From Malus domestica (taxonomy: Eukaryota; Streptophyta; Magnoliopsida; Rosales; Rosaceae), in contig NC_091677.1 of the NCBI RefSeq assembly GCF_042453785.1, positions 27,529,501 through 27,593,500 on the forward strand: 64,000 bases of DNA, given 5' to 3'. The position numbers were made by a program, and so were the translations under genes. Numbering within the stretch: the stretch's first letter is position 1; each line of letters starts with the position of its first letter. Below are positions 32,074-43,100 of the stretch, piece by piece. Below the pieces are notes generated by a model. The model made no database searches, was not told the DNA's origin, and worked only from the letters and a program-made list of their open reading frames with translations.

Positions 32074-33297
32074 TCAGAGGTCGTCTCTTTGAACGCTTTC
32101 AAAATTAATCTTGATATTTGGAATGTGGGAAATCTTATCCCACTCCTTCCCAGTCCCCACAATGCAATGGTCTTGGAGAACCTTAGAGTCTGTGATCGTC
32201 AAATTCTGTAGTGGTGTCTTTTTCAGGAAGTTTGGCAGCACGTCTAAACAAAAGCAGACATAGCATTGTTCTACAAGAAATATCTTCTTCCGCAGACCTT
32301 ACGCTCCCTTTCCACACTTTCCACTTTCCCAAGGAAGAAAACCGAAGTTCACTCAATTTTGGGAATGAAACAGATGATGATATTTCCGCACCATCAGTTC
32401 CTATGCACAAAAACTCAAGCCCCACATTTTTCACACTTTTCATAAGACATATTTCAAGTGATTCAAGGGATGGAAGTTTTCCCAGGGGAGGCAAAGCCTC
32501 AGAATATTGGCAGGAATACAGGACACGCCTTCTCAAATTAGTTAAGGACACCATCCAATCCGGAGAAATGGTGGTGCCTCTGTACTTCCGTATCTCTAAG
32601 GATTCTAAATTTGAATGTGGCTGTAAGCATTCCGGTATTATTTCATCTTCAAGCCTGCGCTCTCCACCCCAATCAAAATCTAGCTTCATATTAACAAGGA
32701 GCTTTCTATACATAAAGTTCTGCTTTCTCAGCCTCACCCAACTGTAATGCTTCATTCTTGTCACAACGTGCTACAACAAACATATCTACCGTTTGAAGAG
32801 AAGCAAGTCTTGCAATTCCTATCGGCAATCCCTCTAGATTAAAAGACCAATCAATATGAAGATGCCGTAAGTTTATCTTTCCAACTCATCATTACCAGAT
32901 AAATTGAGATATCTCAAATGCATAAACTCACCAATTTCTTCTGGTAGTTCCTTGAACCAGCAGTCACTCAAATCTAATGTCCTACGACTTGATAGATGCG
33001 AGAATATAGCAGGATTTATGATGGTGTTTGTGGAACCCAAAATGAAGAGAGTTCGTAGACTTTTTCCATTCCAAGTTGACACAGGAAATGCAGCATCAGG
33101 TGCTAGAACGAAAGTGGAATGACGAATCTTTTCAATCACTGGGTTATATTTTTCTGCAACACCATCAACATCCATGATAAAACATTCAGATTTTGTGAGA
33201 AATTGAGCAAAGTCGTGCACTAAGTCATGCATCTTGCATCTTATAATATTTCCTTTATGATCTTTTTCAAAGTCCTGGAAGCTGATGCCGCGCCTAA
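32074..33297 (-). pseudogene. NLR pseudogene: MHD-to-LRR remnant of an RGA-type CNL
   Basis: Two minus-strand frames are colinear with the C-terminal half of the intact CNL at 36162-39059. The first runs from GISFQDFEKDHKGNIIRCKMHDLVHDFAQFL (residues around the MHD motif) through the early LRRs to about 32873. After a deletion and frameshift, the second (32183-32764) holds LESLEIRKYRGTTISPDWM and LPPLGKLPSLESLEIC, with a further shift before the NIKINFESV-like end and TGA at 32074. There is no coiled coil, P-loop or Walker B. It retains a canonical MHD, unlike its intact paralogue. The 5' break is near 33297, about 250 bp from a Pack-MULE. Confidence 0.82.
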
Positions 33298-34004
33298 TTG
33301 ACCAGCTACGAAATGAAAAGAGAAGGCAACGACTATGCGCGCACGAGAGAGAGAGAGAGAGAGAGGGAAGGAGATAACTTTATTTATTTTAATTTTTGTC
33401 AAACCATACTGTTTTCTCATTTTACACCACAAGATTTAGATTATTACCAAATGAGCTCGCGATTTAAAGTTTCGCATATTACACCTTGTAGTTTTTTTAA
33501 TTGCACCATTTTATTCATCCGTCAATTTCACTGTATACTTAAAAGTTAGGGTAAATTACAAAAAACTACTTTAACTATGGGTTCAATCACAGTTTTATAT
33601 CTCATCTTTAAAATATTTCAATGTCATACATTATCTTCGAATTTGTTACAATGTCATACATTTCATCAGTTTGTCTGTCTATTATTCTGTTAAATGCTGA
33701 CGTGGCATGAGACGGGACCCACTTTCTATTAAAAAATTAATTAAATATTAAAATTTTTAAATACAATTATTTAAATATTTTTATAAAAATAATGTGGGAC
33801 ACACCCACCTTCTTCTTATCCCATCCTTCCTCCCTTCACTCCAAAACCAGAACCACTTTCTTCCCCATCCACCCATGTCCCTAACCCCCAACCTTCCTTC
33901 CCCATCCACCTTCTTCGAATTTGTTGGAAGTCTTGGAGATTTGATGCCTTTTAGAAACATGTTCAGAGAGAGGAAGATGGGGAAACCATCAGATCTACGC
34001 AATC

Positions 34005-34373
34005 TATCGTCTCGACCAGTTGCACAACATTCTCTTCCTTCTCTTCAATGATGTCCTATTTACTATTCTGTCACTCCTCTACCTCACTTATTTCGACTCT
34101 GTCACCCTTTTCTTCCACCGCCTCTTCCCCATCGACACCGCCTGTTTTGCCACCGGGTTCACTGGCTCCGTCACCGCCCTTTCCGCCCTCTACCTCTTCT
34201 TCGCATCTAGACACTTCCTATACTCCTCACTCCCCATCCATTATGATGTTGCCCAGCGCATGGTCGGCTCAGTCAACGAATGGTTGACCTCAGGAGACTG
34301 CCATTCGGGGATGGGTACTTCGACGTCGTGGTGTCTGCTGTGTTCGTCCACACTATCGGAAAAGAGTAAGGCC
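34005..34373 (+). pseudogene. Captured methyltransferase-family gene fragment
   Basis: The plus strand reads LHNILFLLFN, LSLLYLTYFDSVTLFFHRLF and TGFTGSVTALSALYLFFASR, then HYDVAQRMVGSVNEWL. After a one-base frame change it reads LPFGDGYFDVVVSAVFVH followed by TIGKE and a stop. The hydrophobic N-terminal helices followed by an LPF-DG-FDVVVS motif are typical of a plant membrane-associated SAM-dependent methyltransferase family. The SAM-binding DxGxGxG loop expected between the two parts is missing, so two exon pieces appear joined with the core deleted. Non-functional as an enzyme. Confidence 0.65.
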
Positions 34374-34378
34374 ATTGG

Positions 34379-34590
34379 ACGGTGGCGGGGAGGTTCTCGT
34401 CGGAGATGGAGGTGTAGTGGGGAGGGAATTGGTTGTGGGTGAAGCAAAAAGGGCAGATCCAAATCTTGGCAGTGTAATCGACGATGGAGAAGGGGTTGAG
34501 GACTGAGCGGCATGTGCGGTAGCGGAGGGGGGTGTAGGGGAAGACGGGCATGGAGAGGAATGGCTTGATCGGAGTGTAGATGGATGGGTG
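34379..34590 (-). pseudogene. Captured SEC23 (COPII coat) zinc-finger fragment
   Basis: The minus strand reads YTPIKPF, PVFPYTPLRYRTCRSVLNPF, then SIVDYTAKIWICPFCF and NQFPPHY-SISDENLPA. This is the N-terminal region and zinc finger of SEC23, the COPII GTPase-activating subunit. Of the four zinc-binding cysteines the first has been lost (LRYRTC where LRCRTC-like is expected); the CPFC pair is intact. It is placed tail-to-tail with the methyltransferase fragment inside one transposon. Confidence 0.72.
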
Positions 34591-34956
34591 GCTAGGTGGA
34601 TAAGACGATCGAGTAGGGAGGATGAGGGCGAGGGAGTGTCACTGTGGGTTCTGGTTTTGGAGTGAAGGGAGGAAGGGTGGGGGAGACGGGTGGGATAGGA
34701 AGAAGATGGGTGGGTCCCACATTATTTTTATAAAAATATTTAAATAATTGTATTTTAAAATTTTTAATAGAAAATGGGTCATGCCTCAAGGCACTTCAGC
34801 ATTTAATAGAAGAATTGACAAACAAACTGACGGAATGTATGACATTGCAATAAATTCGAAGATAAGGTATGACATTAAAATGTTTTTAAGATATGGTATG
34901 AAACTGTGGTTAACTCAATAGTTAACCTAGTTTTTTGTAATTTACCGTAAAAATTA

Positions 34957-36161
34957 AGTGTTGACGTGGCATAAATTGGATTTACATTTGAAGCACGTCT
35001 TGCACCAATTTAATCCCTGTGTAACAATAGTTTAGAGTATTCGTCGAAAAGCGTAAAATACTTATTGTCGAAATTGTCCATGGACGGATGATTTAAACGC
35101 AATTAACATTGTTTTCACTTTCTTTTTTTTTGGGTAAAAGCTTGTTTTTTATTCTTTATTAAATAAATGGGGAGTCTGCACTCCCCTTCCACCTTCGGCA
35201 CTCTTAAATATATAAATATATATATATATATTTTAATATAATTGGTCATAAATTGATCTTAAACTCGTTATTCATGATATTTAAATATAAGATCTCTCAC
35301 TTATAAATAAAAAATAATCCTAGTAAATCATCGAACTAAGTCATTAAACTGTGTTCGTGTACTTACATAGAATATGTTCACCACCACCCAATACATTATT
35401 AAAATGTGACACCACTGTAGTTGCGAACTTCTTGTCATTCCATGTAAGTTTCACTTCCAAACAGTAGATTATGCTTTAAAAAAATTAAGAAGGATTACAA
35501 TCTTCAAAGAGGACTTGCTGGATTAAATCCAAAGGCTCTGCAAACTAAAAACACTCAAGATTTCGTTGGCATAAAAGCACCTGTAAATGGACCTATTGTA
35601 AGTAGTTTAGTTCAAGGATCATCTCTGCTTGACCCACGCGTCAAACCATCTTTTCATGTTGACGTTGATTACGTGGATGGATAAACGTTTGCACACGTAA
35701 TCAACGTCAACATGATCTACTTTTCTGCATGAATTAGAACTCAAGCCATATACTAAGAACCCAGGTGCGCATACGAGAACATCATCTACTATTTCATCCC
35801 AATACAGCAAGCTGACTAGGGCTTTCAGTTTCAGATGACTGGCTAGTCAGCTTGCTTTATCTGGTTGCAACCACACTTCGTTAATCGTTACACTCTTAAA
35901 TTTGTTACCGACTGCTAATGTATCCAAAGTCGATCCAGCAAATATATATACAAACCCGAAAATTTGTTATCTAACTGCTAATGTATGTACATTTCTTCCA
36001 TTCATGTAGTAATACTTGAAGGAAAACAAGCAATAACGAACTATGACAAACTCATATCCTTGAAAAGGAAAAAAAAATGTCTGAAGGGGAAGTTCATCAA
36101 ATCTGCAATGCCTGAGAGTCTCAAAGCGTAACTCAATAGGTGTCCTGTTCCAATGCACGCA
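34957..36161. other. Intergenic; weak repeat traces and a hairpin
   Basis: A (TA)n tract near 35215-35230 and a very diverged SINE-like stretch (AAGATCTCTCACTTATAAA, 35285-35345) were noticed. The perfect hairpin at 35654-35715 is listed separately. The end near 36161 is likely 3' untranslated sequence of the CNL gene. No coding region was identified. Confidence 0.4.
35654..35715. repeat. Perfect 22-bp inverted repeat (hairpin), 18-nt loop
   Basis: Arm 1 at 35654-35675 is exactly complementary to arm 2 at 35694-35715; the core of arm 1 reads ATGTTGACGTTGATTACGTG. The loop is 35676-35693. No longer inverted ends or target duplications were seen around it. Confidence 0.9.
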
Positions 36162-39059
36162 TCAAACGTTAAATTTGATATTTGGGATGTGAGAAATCTT
36201 GGACCACTCTTTTCCTTTCGACTTTTGGCAATGTTTTTGGAGGATCTTACACTTGCTGATCGTCAAATTCTGCAGCGGTATCTCTTTCAAGAAGTGTGGC
36301 AAAGCCTTTACGCAAAAGCAGGAGTCAATCTCTAAGGACATGAGACATGGCATTATTTGGGTCGAACTATCTTCTTTCTTGGACTTTGATGCCCCTACCC
36401 ACGCATTCCACTTGAACAAGGAAGAAAAACGAAGTTCCCTCAGTTTCGGGAATGAAACTAAACAGCACTTTTCTGCACCACCGGTTTCTATCCCCAAAAA
36501 CTCGCACCCCACCTTTTTCATGCTTTTCATATGACATATTTCGAGTGATTCAAGGGACAGGAGTTTCCCCAAAGGAGGTAGAGACTCACAATCCAGGCAG
36601 GAATGCAGGATAAGCCTTCTCAAATTCGTTAAACTCATCATCCAATCTGGAGACACGGTTCTGCCCCTATACTTCCGAATCTCTAAAGATTCCAAATTCG
36701 GATGTGGTTGTAAAGCTTCAAGTATAATTTTATCTTCGAGCCCCCTCTCTTCACTCCCATCAAAATCTAGAGTCAAATCAACAAGGTTTCCTCTGTTTAC
36801 GAGTTCCGCTTTCTCAGCCTCATTCACATCTTCTAGGTTCCCACACCTACATATATGAAGATACCCTTCAAGCTTGTTCAAAATTTTCAAATCTCCCAGC
36901 TTAAATGCTTCTTCGTTGTCATACTGTGGTAGGACGAGCATATCTAGTGTCTGTAGAGAAGTCAGTTTTGCAATTCCCTTGGGCAAACTCTCTAGATTAA
37001 AAGAACAATCAATGTGAAGGTGTCTTAAGTTCAATAGCTTCCCCATCCTCTCTGGTAGTTTTCTAATTCGCATACAATCGTTGATCAACAAAGTTTGCAA
37101 GTTAGATAAATCACACAGCGTCTCAGGTAACCTTTCCAGCTCTTCGTTGCTAGATAAATTGAGATATCTCAAATGTATAAACTTTCCAACCTCTTCCGGT
37201 AGTTCTTTGAACCAGCAGCGACTCAGATTTAGTGTTCTCAGACATGTTAGATGCAAGAGTATATCAGGGTTTATCGCAATGTTCATTGAACTCAATGTGA
37301 AGAGCGTACGCAGTCCTTTTCCGTTGCATGCTGAGTTAGGAAATGCAGCCCCAGGTGCTAGGACAAAAGTAGAATGACGGGCTACTTCAATGTTTGCCTC
37401 TCCGAGGTCAGCCCCAGGTGCTAGGACAAAAGAAGAGTCACAGGTGCCTCCACTGCCAGACTCTTCAACGCAATCAATACCCGTGATAAAGCAGTCATAC
37501 CTTGTGACATATTGGACCAAGCGATGCACTTCTTCATGCATCTTGCATTTTACAATGCTCCCTTTATAGTCTGTTTCAAAGTCTTGGAAGAAAGACCGCA
37601 TCGCTAAATTCATAAAGCATTCTTGGCCTAATATTTCCTTCTCTTTATTTCTGTCGACATTGAAACCAAGATAACCTTGCGACATCCACATTTTGATCAA
37701 ATTGTCTCTCTCAATGACATGACCTTTCGGAAATATCGCACAATATGAGAAACAACATCTAAGCACAGGTGGCAGATCATGATAGCTAAACAGAAGCAGG
37801 TCAAAAGTGCTTATGTTGTTGGCATGTCCCAATTCCCACACCATTTCCCGCAAAACAGATTCCCACTGTCCTCTGGTATTCTTAAAGTGCATGAGACCCG
37901 CCAAGGTCTTTATCGCAAGAGGCAAGCCATAGCACTTCTTTACAATTTTCTTACCAATTCTTTCGAGTTGTTTGCACTCACTTGCATCCCTTCCGAAAAA
38001 AGCTCTCTGTCTAAACATTAACCACGCATCTTCCTGCGACACTGCGCTTAGATCAATTACGCTAGTAGCTCCCATCATCTTAGCAATGTTGCTAGTTCTT
38101 GCAGTCAGCAAAATCCTACTCCCTGCTGCACCAAAACGCAAAAGCTTCCAAAGAACATACCCCTTTGAGAAGTCTCCATCCCGGAGATCCCACGCATTAT
38201 CAAGGACTAGAAGGAACTTCTTTCCACCAATCGATGCACGAATACTCTCTAACAAAGCTTCCCGTTCAACAAAGTTCAACGTTCCACTCTTACGAGGGAT
38301 AGCTTCAAGAATTTTTCTGGCAACCCTCGGCTCATCAGGCGAAACAGAGTCGCACCCCCATATCCTCAGATCGAAATGGGTTCTGACACTTTGATCATTA
38401 TATGCTAACCGGGCAAGAGTGGTTTTCCCCATTCCACCCACCCCAACAATTGAGATTACACCATTCCCCCAACACCCTTCACTCCTCTCAGGTACCAATT
38501 TGCATATCAAAATCTTCGTATCTTCGTCTCGGCCATAGATTGCGGACTCTACTTCTTCAATTAACTTATAAGTGGCAGTTCCAATTCCTAGTCTCCCGGA
38601 TTGTTCAATCTCTCTATTTTTTACAGAATTAAAATTGAACCTATGTCTCTCAGTTGCAATTTCACTCAGTCTTTCCCTCAAACACTTTATCCTCTTTGCA
38701 ATTCGAACCCAATCGACTATATCAGTGCAACAAAAGCACGAGGTGAGTTGGGAAAAGCATACCTTCACAAAGCTAAAAGCTTTCGATATTCCACGACTTT
38801 CTTCTTCTTCCTCCTTCTGGGTATCTTCTGATTCAGGGACGGCAGCGCTGCAGCACTCATCGAGCACGTCCTCGATGTCGCAGCTGGCGTCTTTGAGCTT
38901 GTCCAACCACACTCTGACTGGCTCCTCCTTCACTCCCCTCTTCTCGGCGTCCTCTAGAACAGGTTCGATGTCGCGGAGGATTCTGGCGAGCTCTGGGAAC
39001 CTGTGTTTTTCTTGGAGCTGGTCTATGAGTCTGGAGACCAAGGCGACTGCATCAGCCAT
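36162..39059 (-). CDS. RGA-type CC-NBS-LRR (CNL) resistance-like protein with altered switch motifs
   Basis: Single exon, 965 residues. Rx-type coiled coil with the EDVID-like IEDVLDE (62-68); P-loop GVGGMGKTT (206-214) intact; GLPLA (378-382) intact; CFSYCAIFPKG present. Deviations: Walker B is LLVLDNAW (283-290), so the second acidic residue, normally Asp, is Asn288; RNBS-B is ILLTART rather than TTR; the MHD motif is MHE (507-509). The LRRs follow (TLNLSRCWFKELPEEVGKFI, YLNLSSNEELERLPETL, ESLPPLGKLLSLESLEI). Just after the MHE an STFVLAPGA-like block is duplicated in tandem. In canonical NLRs the second Walker B Asp supports hydrolysis and the MHD Asp holds the ADP-bound off state, so this receptor may have shifted switch behaviour, or may be a signalling-deficient relative. 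The nearby NLR pseudogene is its closest relative here. Confidence 0.92.
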   Translation of the reverse strand: MADAVALVSRLIDQLQEKHRFPELARILRDIEPVLEDAEKRGVKEEPVRVWLDKLKDASCDIEDVLDECCSAAVPESEDTQKEEEEESRGISKAFSFVKVCFSQLTSCFCCTDIVDWVRIAKRIKCLRERLSEIATERHRFNFNSVKNREIEQSGRLGIGTATYKLIEEVESAIYGRDEDTKILICKLVPERSEGCWGNGVISIVGVGGMGKTTLARLAYNDQSVRTHFDLRIWGCDSVSPDEPRVARKILEAIPRKSGTLNFVEREALLESIRASIGGKKFLLVLDNAWDLRDGDFSKGYVLWKLLRFGAAGSRILLTARTSNIAKMMGATSVIDLSAVSQEDAWLMFRQRAFFGRDASECKQLERIGKKIVKKCYGLPLAIKTLAGLMHFKNTRGQWESVLREMVWELGHANNISTFDLLLFSYHDLPPVLRCCFSYCAIFPKGHVIERDNLIKMWMSQGYLGFNVDRNKEKEILGQECFMNLAMRSFFQDFETDYKGSIVKCKMHEEVHRLVQYVTRYDCFITGIDCVEESGSGGTCDSSFVLAPGADLGEANIEVARHSTFVLAPGAAFPNSACNGKGLRTLFTLSSMNIAINPDILLHLTCLRTLNLSRCWFKELPEEVGKFIHLRYLNLSSNEELERLPETLCDLSNLQTLLINDCMRIRKLPERMGKLLNLRHLHIDCSFNLESLPKGIAKLTSLQTLDMLVLPQYDNEEAFKLGDLKILNKLEGYLHICRCGNLEDVNEAEKAELVNRGNLVDLTLDFDGSEERGLEDKIILEALQPHPNLESLEIRKYRGRTVSPDWMMSLTNLRRLILHSCLDCESLPPLGKLLSLESLEICHMKSMKKVGCEFLGIETGGAEKCCLVSFPKLRELRFSSLFKWNAWVGASKSKKEDSSTQIMPCLMSLEIDSCFCVKALPHFLKEIPLQNLTISKCKILQKHCQKSKGKEWSKISHIPNIKFNV

Positions 39060-39276
39060 GATCGGAGCTGTAGCTTGACTAACAAGAAAGAACGGAAAAG
39101 GGTAGGAAAGTTAGGACAGAGGAAGATACATTTGTACAAGAAAATACCCATTAGAAAAAGGAACGTTGACCAAACAAGAAAAAGGAAGGGAATGAGAAAG
39201 ATATCAAATATGCCGTTGCCCAATTTTATAATAATGTTTCACGTGTGTCCAAAATAGAGTTTAATCTTGTACCAAC

Positions 39277-39489
39277 AGGATCCTCTCGATCCTTTTGGTG
39301 AGGATTCTGATATCCGTAAATTGTGTTCGTTTATCGTACATTATGCGGTCATTTTTTGTCAGGTACTGTTTGTATTTAATTTTAAATAAAAATATTTAAA
39401 ATGATTTCTAACCGTATGATGTACGATGAACGAATATGATTCAGGGATTCCCGGAATCCTCACAAAGAGGATCTAGCGAGGATCCGGAT
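39277..39489. repeat. MITE with GGATCCTC ends, uninterrupted copy
   Basis: The left AGGATCCTCTCGATCC...TTTTGGTGAGGATTC mirrors the right GAATCCTCACAAAGAGGATC...GAGGATCC. The interior phrase TCGTTTATCGTACATTATG recurs inverted as GATGTACGATGAACGA. AATCTTGTA occurs on both sides (39262-39270 and 39492-39500), a possible 9-bp target duplication with a few filler bases. Same family as 11580-12751. Confidence 0.6.
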
Positions 39490-39539
39490 TCAATCTTGTA
39501 TTTTCAATTTAAGTGTTTGCCTTTTGAATGAGTTCCTAG

Positions 39540-40080
39540 TGTCACGGGCCATGTGTTAAAAACAAAGAAAATGCCCAAGACATCATATATCTAAGCCCAT
39601 GAAGCCATGTCTTCATGGAAGCTTCTGGAACGTCCCGGAGAAATCAAGGACGTGGCGGAGCATTCAAGATAATCTTAGGGCATTCCGGAACATTCCACAC
39701 AAGTGTACATATTTAAGCCTCACCTAGAATAATCTAGATTAGGCAAGTTGTATCTAGAACTATGCTAGATATTTTTTGATGTAAGTAGGGGATTCTAGAA
39801 CCCTCCATTGAGGAGGTGACTTAGGCCTATAAATAGGAGGTAAGGCCATTTGGCCAAACCATCCAAGAATTGTAAGCAATTGTAAAGTTCTCTTAACTTT
39901 CAATACAAAGCTTCCTTTCTCCCATCTTCTAAGTGATCTTAGCATTCTCCAAGCTATCTTAGCTTTCTTTGTGATTCGATCCGGGGAAGCGAGGCTTCGA
40001 AGGCTTACTTAGCTTGTTCATCGAGGTATTCAAGTCTAAGTGCCGCACGGGCGGAAGGCTTAAAGAGTCATCCCGTGACA
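39540..40080 (+). repeat. 5' LTR of the chromovirus
   Basis: 541 bp, ends TGTCACGG...CGTGACA. A TATA-like CCTATAAATAGG at about 39828-39839 probably sets the transcription start of the element. Confidence 0.95.
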
Positions 40081-40082
40081 GC

Positions 40083-40095
40083 TGGTATCAGAGCC
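40083..40095 (+). promoter_or_regulatory. Primer-binding site (initiator tRNA-Met)
   Basis: TGGTATCAGAGCC starts two bases after the 5' LTR and is complementary to the 3' end of plant initiator Met-tRNA, the usual primer of gypsy reverse transcription. Confidence 0.9.
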
Positions 40096-40127
40096 AAGCT
40101 CGTGAATCACTTGAAGGAAAGTAGGAT

Positions 40128-43100
40128 ATGGCAAGTGGAGAGATGGTGTCCGGAGTCTCCGACCTAAGGGAGCGTACTGCCGAGGTCCAAGACGTTGCCA
40201 AGAGCAAGCCAAAGTTAAAGGACTTGCAAGCATCGATGGAGACCATGGAAGAGCGACTCGAGAAGGTGGAACGAACCATACTCGAGTTCGATACTCGACT
40301 TGATGAGGACGTTGTCGACAAGGAGGAAATCCAAACCATGGTGGACAATGGTAAGGATGAACTGCGTGGCTTGGTGGAAGGGCTACGAGATGAGCTCCTT
40401 GGCGCTCTCAACACCATGGCAGACAAGATGCGGAGGGAAGTCCAGGTTCACCTTGACAACATAGAGGCAAGGTTTGTGGCGCTTCAAGAAGAGATAAAGG
40501 ACACAAGGGAACTTAAGGGAGATGTGGCGTTTTGTAAAGAAGCAGTCGTGAAGCAATTCGTGCAAAGGCCGAGGGAAATCAAGGCGTTGGACTCCAAGGT
40601 AATCGACTCCTTTAAACCCAAATCCTATAATGGGAAGAGGGAAGCAAAGGAGCTCGACACATTCGTGTGGAACGTGGAGCGATACTTCAAGTACCTGAAG
40701 CTTGAAGATGACGAGTCCAAAATCTCAACGGCAACCATGTTCTTAGCTGACAATGCCCTTATGTGGTGGCGTCGCCGGAGCATGGAGATTGAGCAAGGTA
40801 CGTTCTCTCTCACCACTTGGGATGAGTTTAAGAAAGATCTTATGCTGCACTTCTATCCCCAAAATGCCAAGTACGAAGCCAAGGAGAAACTAAGGTGGCT
40901 CAAGCAAACGGGGAGCGTCAAAGACTATGTCAACGCCTTCGTGAGCTTGTTATTCGAGGTGCCCAACATGTTAGAGGAAGACAAGCTCATGTACTTCATG
41001 AGTGGATTGCAAAATTGGGCAAAACTCGAACTACAAAGGAGACATGTGCAAACATTGTCTGATGCCATTGCAGCTGCCGAATCCTTGATTGAGTTTAAAT
41101 CAAGCCACCAAGGTGATTCCAAGTCCACGGGGAAGAAGGGTAACCATGAGAGAAGTGGGGGAGAACATAAGCCGAAGGACAAGGCCGAGACAAGCAAACC
41201 AAAGGAGAAGAAAGCCGATAAGCATGACAAAGGCAAGGGTAAGTCTTGGCAACCCACTTGTTACCTATGCGACGGCCCTCACATGATGCGAGATTGCCCA
41301 CAAAAGAAGGCCCTTAAGGCCATGACTTTCAAGGAGGACAAGGTCAAAGAGAGTAACGATGCAACGATGGGATGCATCCGTCTACTGAATGCCATCCAGA
41401 CAACCCTCTCACAACCTAAGGCTCAAGTTGGGGGAGGATCATTGTTCGTCGACGTCAAGACTGGTGACAAGACGACGCGTGTGTTGGTGGACACGGGAGC
41501 AACACACAACTTCATGACGTCGGAGGAAGCAACAAGGCTTGGCCTCCGAGTCACAAAGGAGCCTGGTAGCGTGAAGACGGTAAATTCCGCTGCCACCCCT
41601 ATTGTTGGAGTTGCGCGCAATGTACAAGTAGACATTGGCACATGGAAGGGAACGATCGACTTCACCATAGTCAAGATGGACGACTATGGCGTAGTCATTG
41701 GGTTAGAGTTCATGGACAAGGTACGAGCCTTTCCCATTCCCTTCTACAATATCTTCTGTATCCTAGCCGACGGGAGACAACCTTGCCTGGTGCCATTGGA
41801 AAGGCAAGCCAAGAAGTGTACCCAACACTTGTCGGCAATTCAATTTGCCAAATCTTGGAAGAAAGGCGAGGCCACATTTCTTGCAACCCTAATGTTGAAT
41901 GAAGGGGAGGAGAAGTACGGGCCTTTGCCGAAACAAGTGGAAGACGTCCTTACGGAGTTTGCGGACGTGATGCCTAAGGAACTGCCAAAGAAGTTGCCAC
42001 CAAGGAGAGAGGTCGACCATGTGATTGAGTTGGAGCCTGGTGCTAAGCCTCCCTCTAAATCACCTTATAGGATGTCGCCACCCGAGTTGGAGGAATTGAG
42101 GAAGCAACTCAACGAGCTACTTGATGCTGGCTACATCCAACCCTCCAAGTCCCCATATGGTGCACCCGTCCTGTTCCAACGCAAGAAAGAAGGTAGCCTA
42201 AAGTTGTGCATCGACTATAGAGCATTGAACAAGATTACCATCAAGAACAAGTACCCACTTCCGTTGATCGCCGACTTATTCGATCAACTTGGTGAAGCAA
42301 GGTACTTCACAAAGTTAGATCTTCGATCGGGATACTACCAAGTGAGGATAGCCCCTGGAGACGAATCGAAGACGGCGATGGTGACCAGATATGGAGCGTT
42401 CGAGTATAAAGTCATGCCATTTGGTCTGACCAATGCCCCCGCAACATTCTGCACATTGATGAACAAGGTATTCCATCCTTATCTTGACAAGTTTGTCGTG
42501 GTTTACATTGATGATATCGTTGTCTATAGCAAGACATTGGAGGAGCACGTCAAGCACTTGCGCATAGTGTTCAAGACCCTTCGGGAGCATGAACTCTATG
42601 TCAAGAAGGAGAAATGCTCCTTTGCCACAAAAGAAGTAGAATTTCTTGGCCACAAGATAAAGGAGGGGAAACTTATGATGGAAAAGGGCAAGATCAAGGC
42701 CATTCAAGAGTGGGAACCGCCGACCAAGGTACCAACACTACGATCCTTTTTGGGGCTAACCAACTACTATCGGAGATTCATAAAAGGGTATTCAGCTATA
42801 GCGGCACCCTTAACAGACCTTCTTAAGAAAAACAAGACATGGGAATGGACGGACCGGTGTCAAGAGGCCTTTGAGAGGTTGAAGAAGGCCCTAATGGAGG
42901 AGCCTGTACTAAGGTTGCCCGACCTTAGTAAGCCATTCGAGTTGCACACTGATGCTTCCGACTTTGCCATAGGAGGAGTGTTGATGCAAGAGGGACATCC
43001 GATAGCCTATGAAAGTCGCAAGCTAAACAATGCCGAGAAGAGGTACACGACCCATGAAAAGGAGATGACCGCCATCGTCCATTGCCTCAGAGTTTGGAGG

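Larger units (their letters stand above)
33549..34947. mobile_element. Chimeric Pack-MULE-like element with captured fragments of two genes
   Basis: Inverted arms of about 300 bp: GGGTAAATTACAAAAAACTA on the left, CGGTAAATTACAAAAAACTA as the reverse complement of the right end, continuing through a TCATACATT...TCAGTTTGT block and an AATAATGTGGGAC block. Flanks are TAAAAGTTA (33540-33548) and TAAAAATTA (34948-34956), a 9-bp target duplication with one mismatch, as for Mutator. The interior carries a methyltransferase fragment (+) and a SEC23 fragment (-), no transposase. A one-armed relic of the family is at 18085-18370. Confidence 0.75.
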
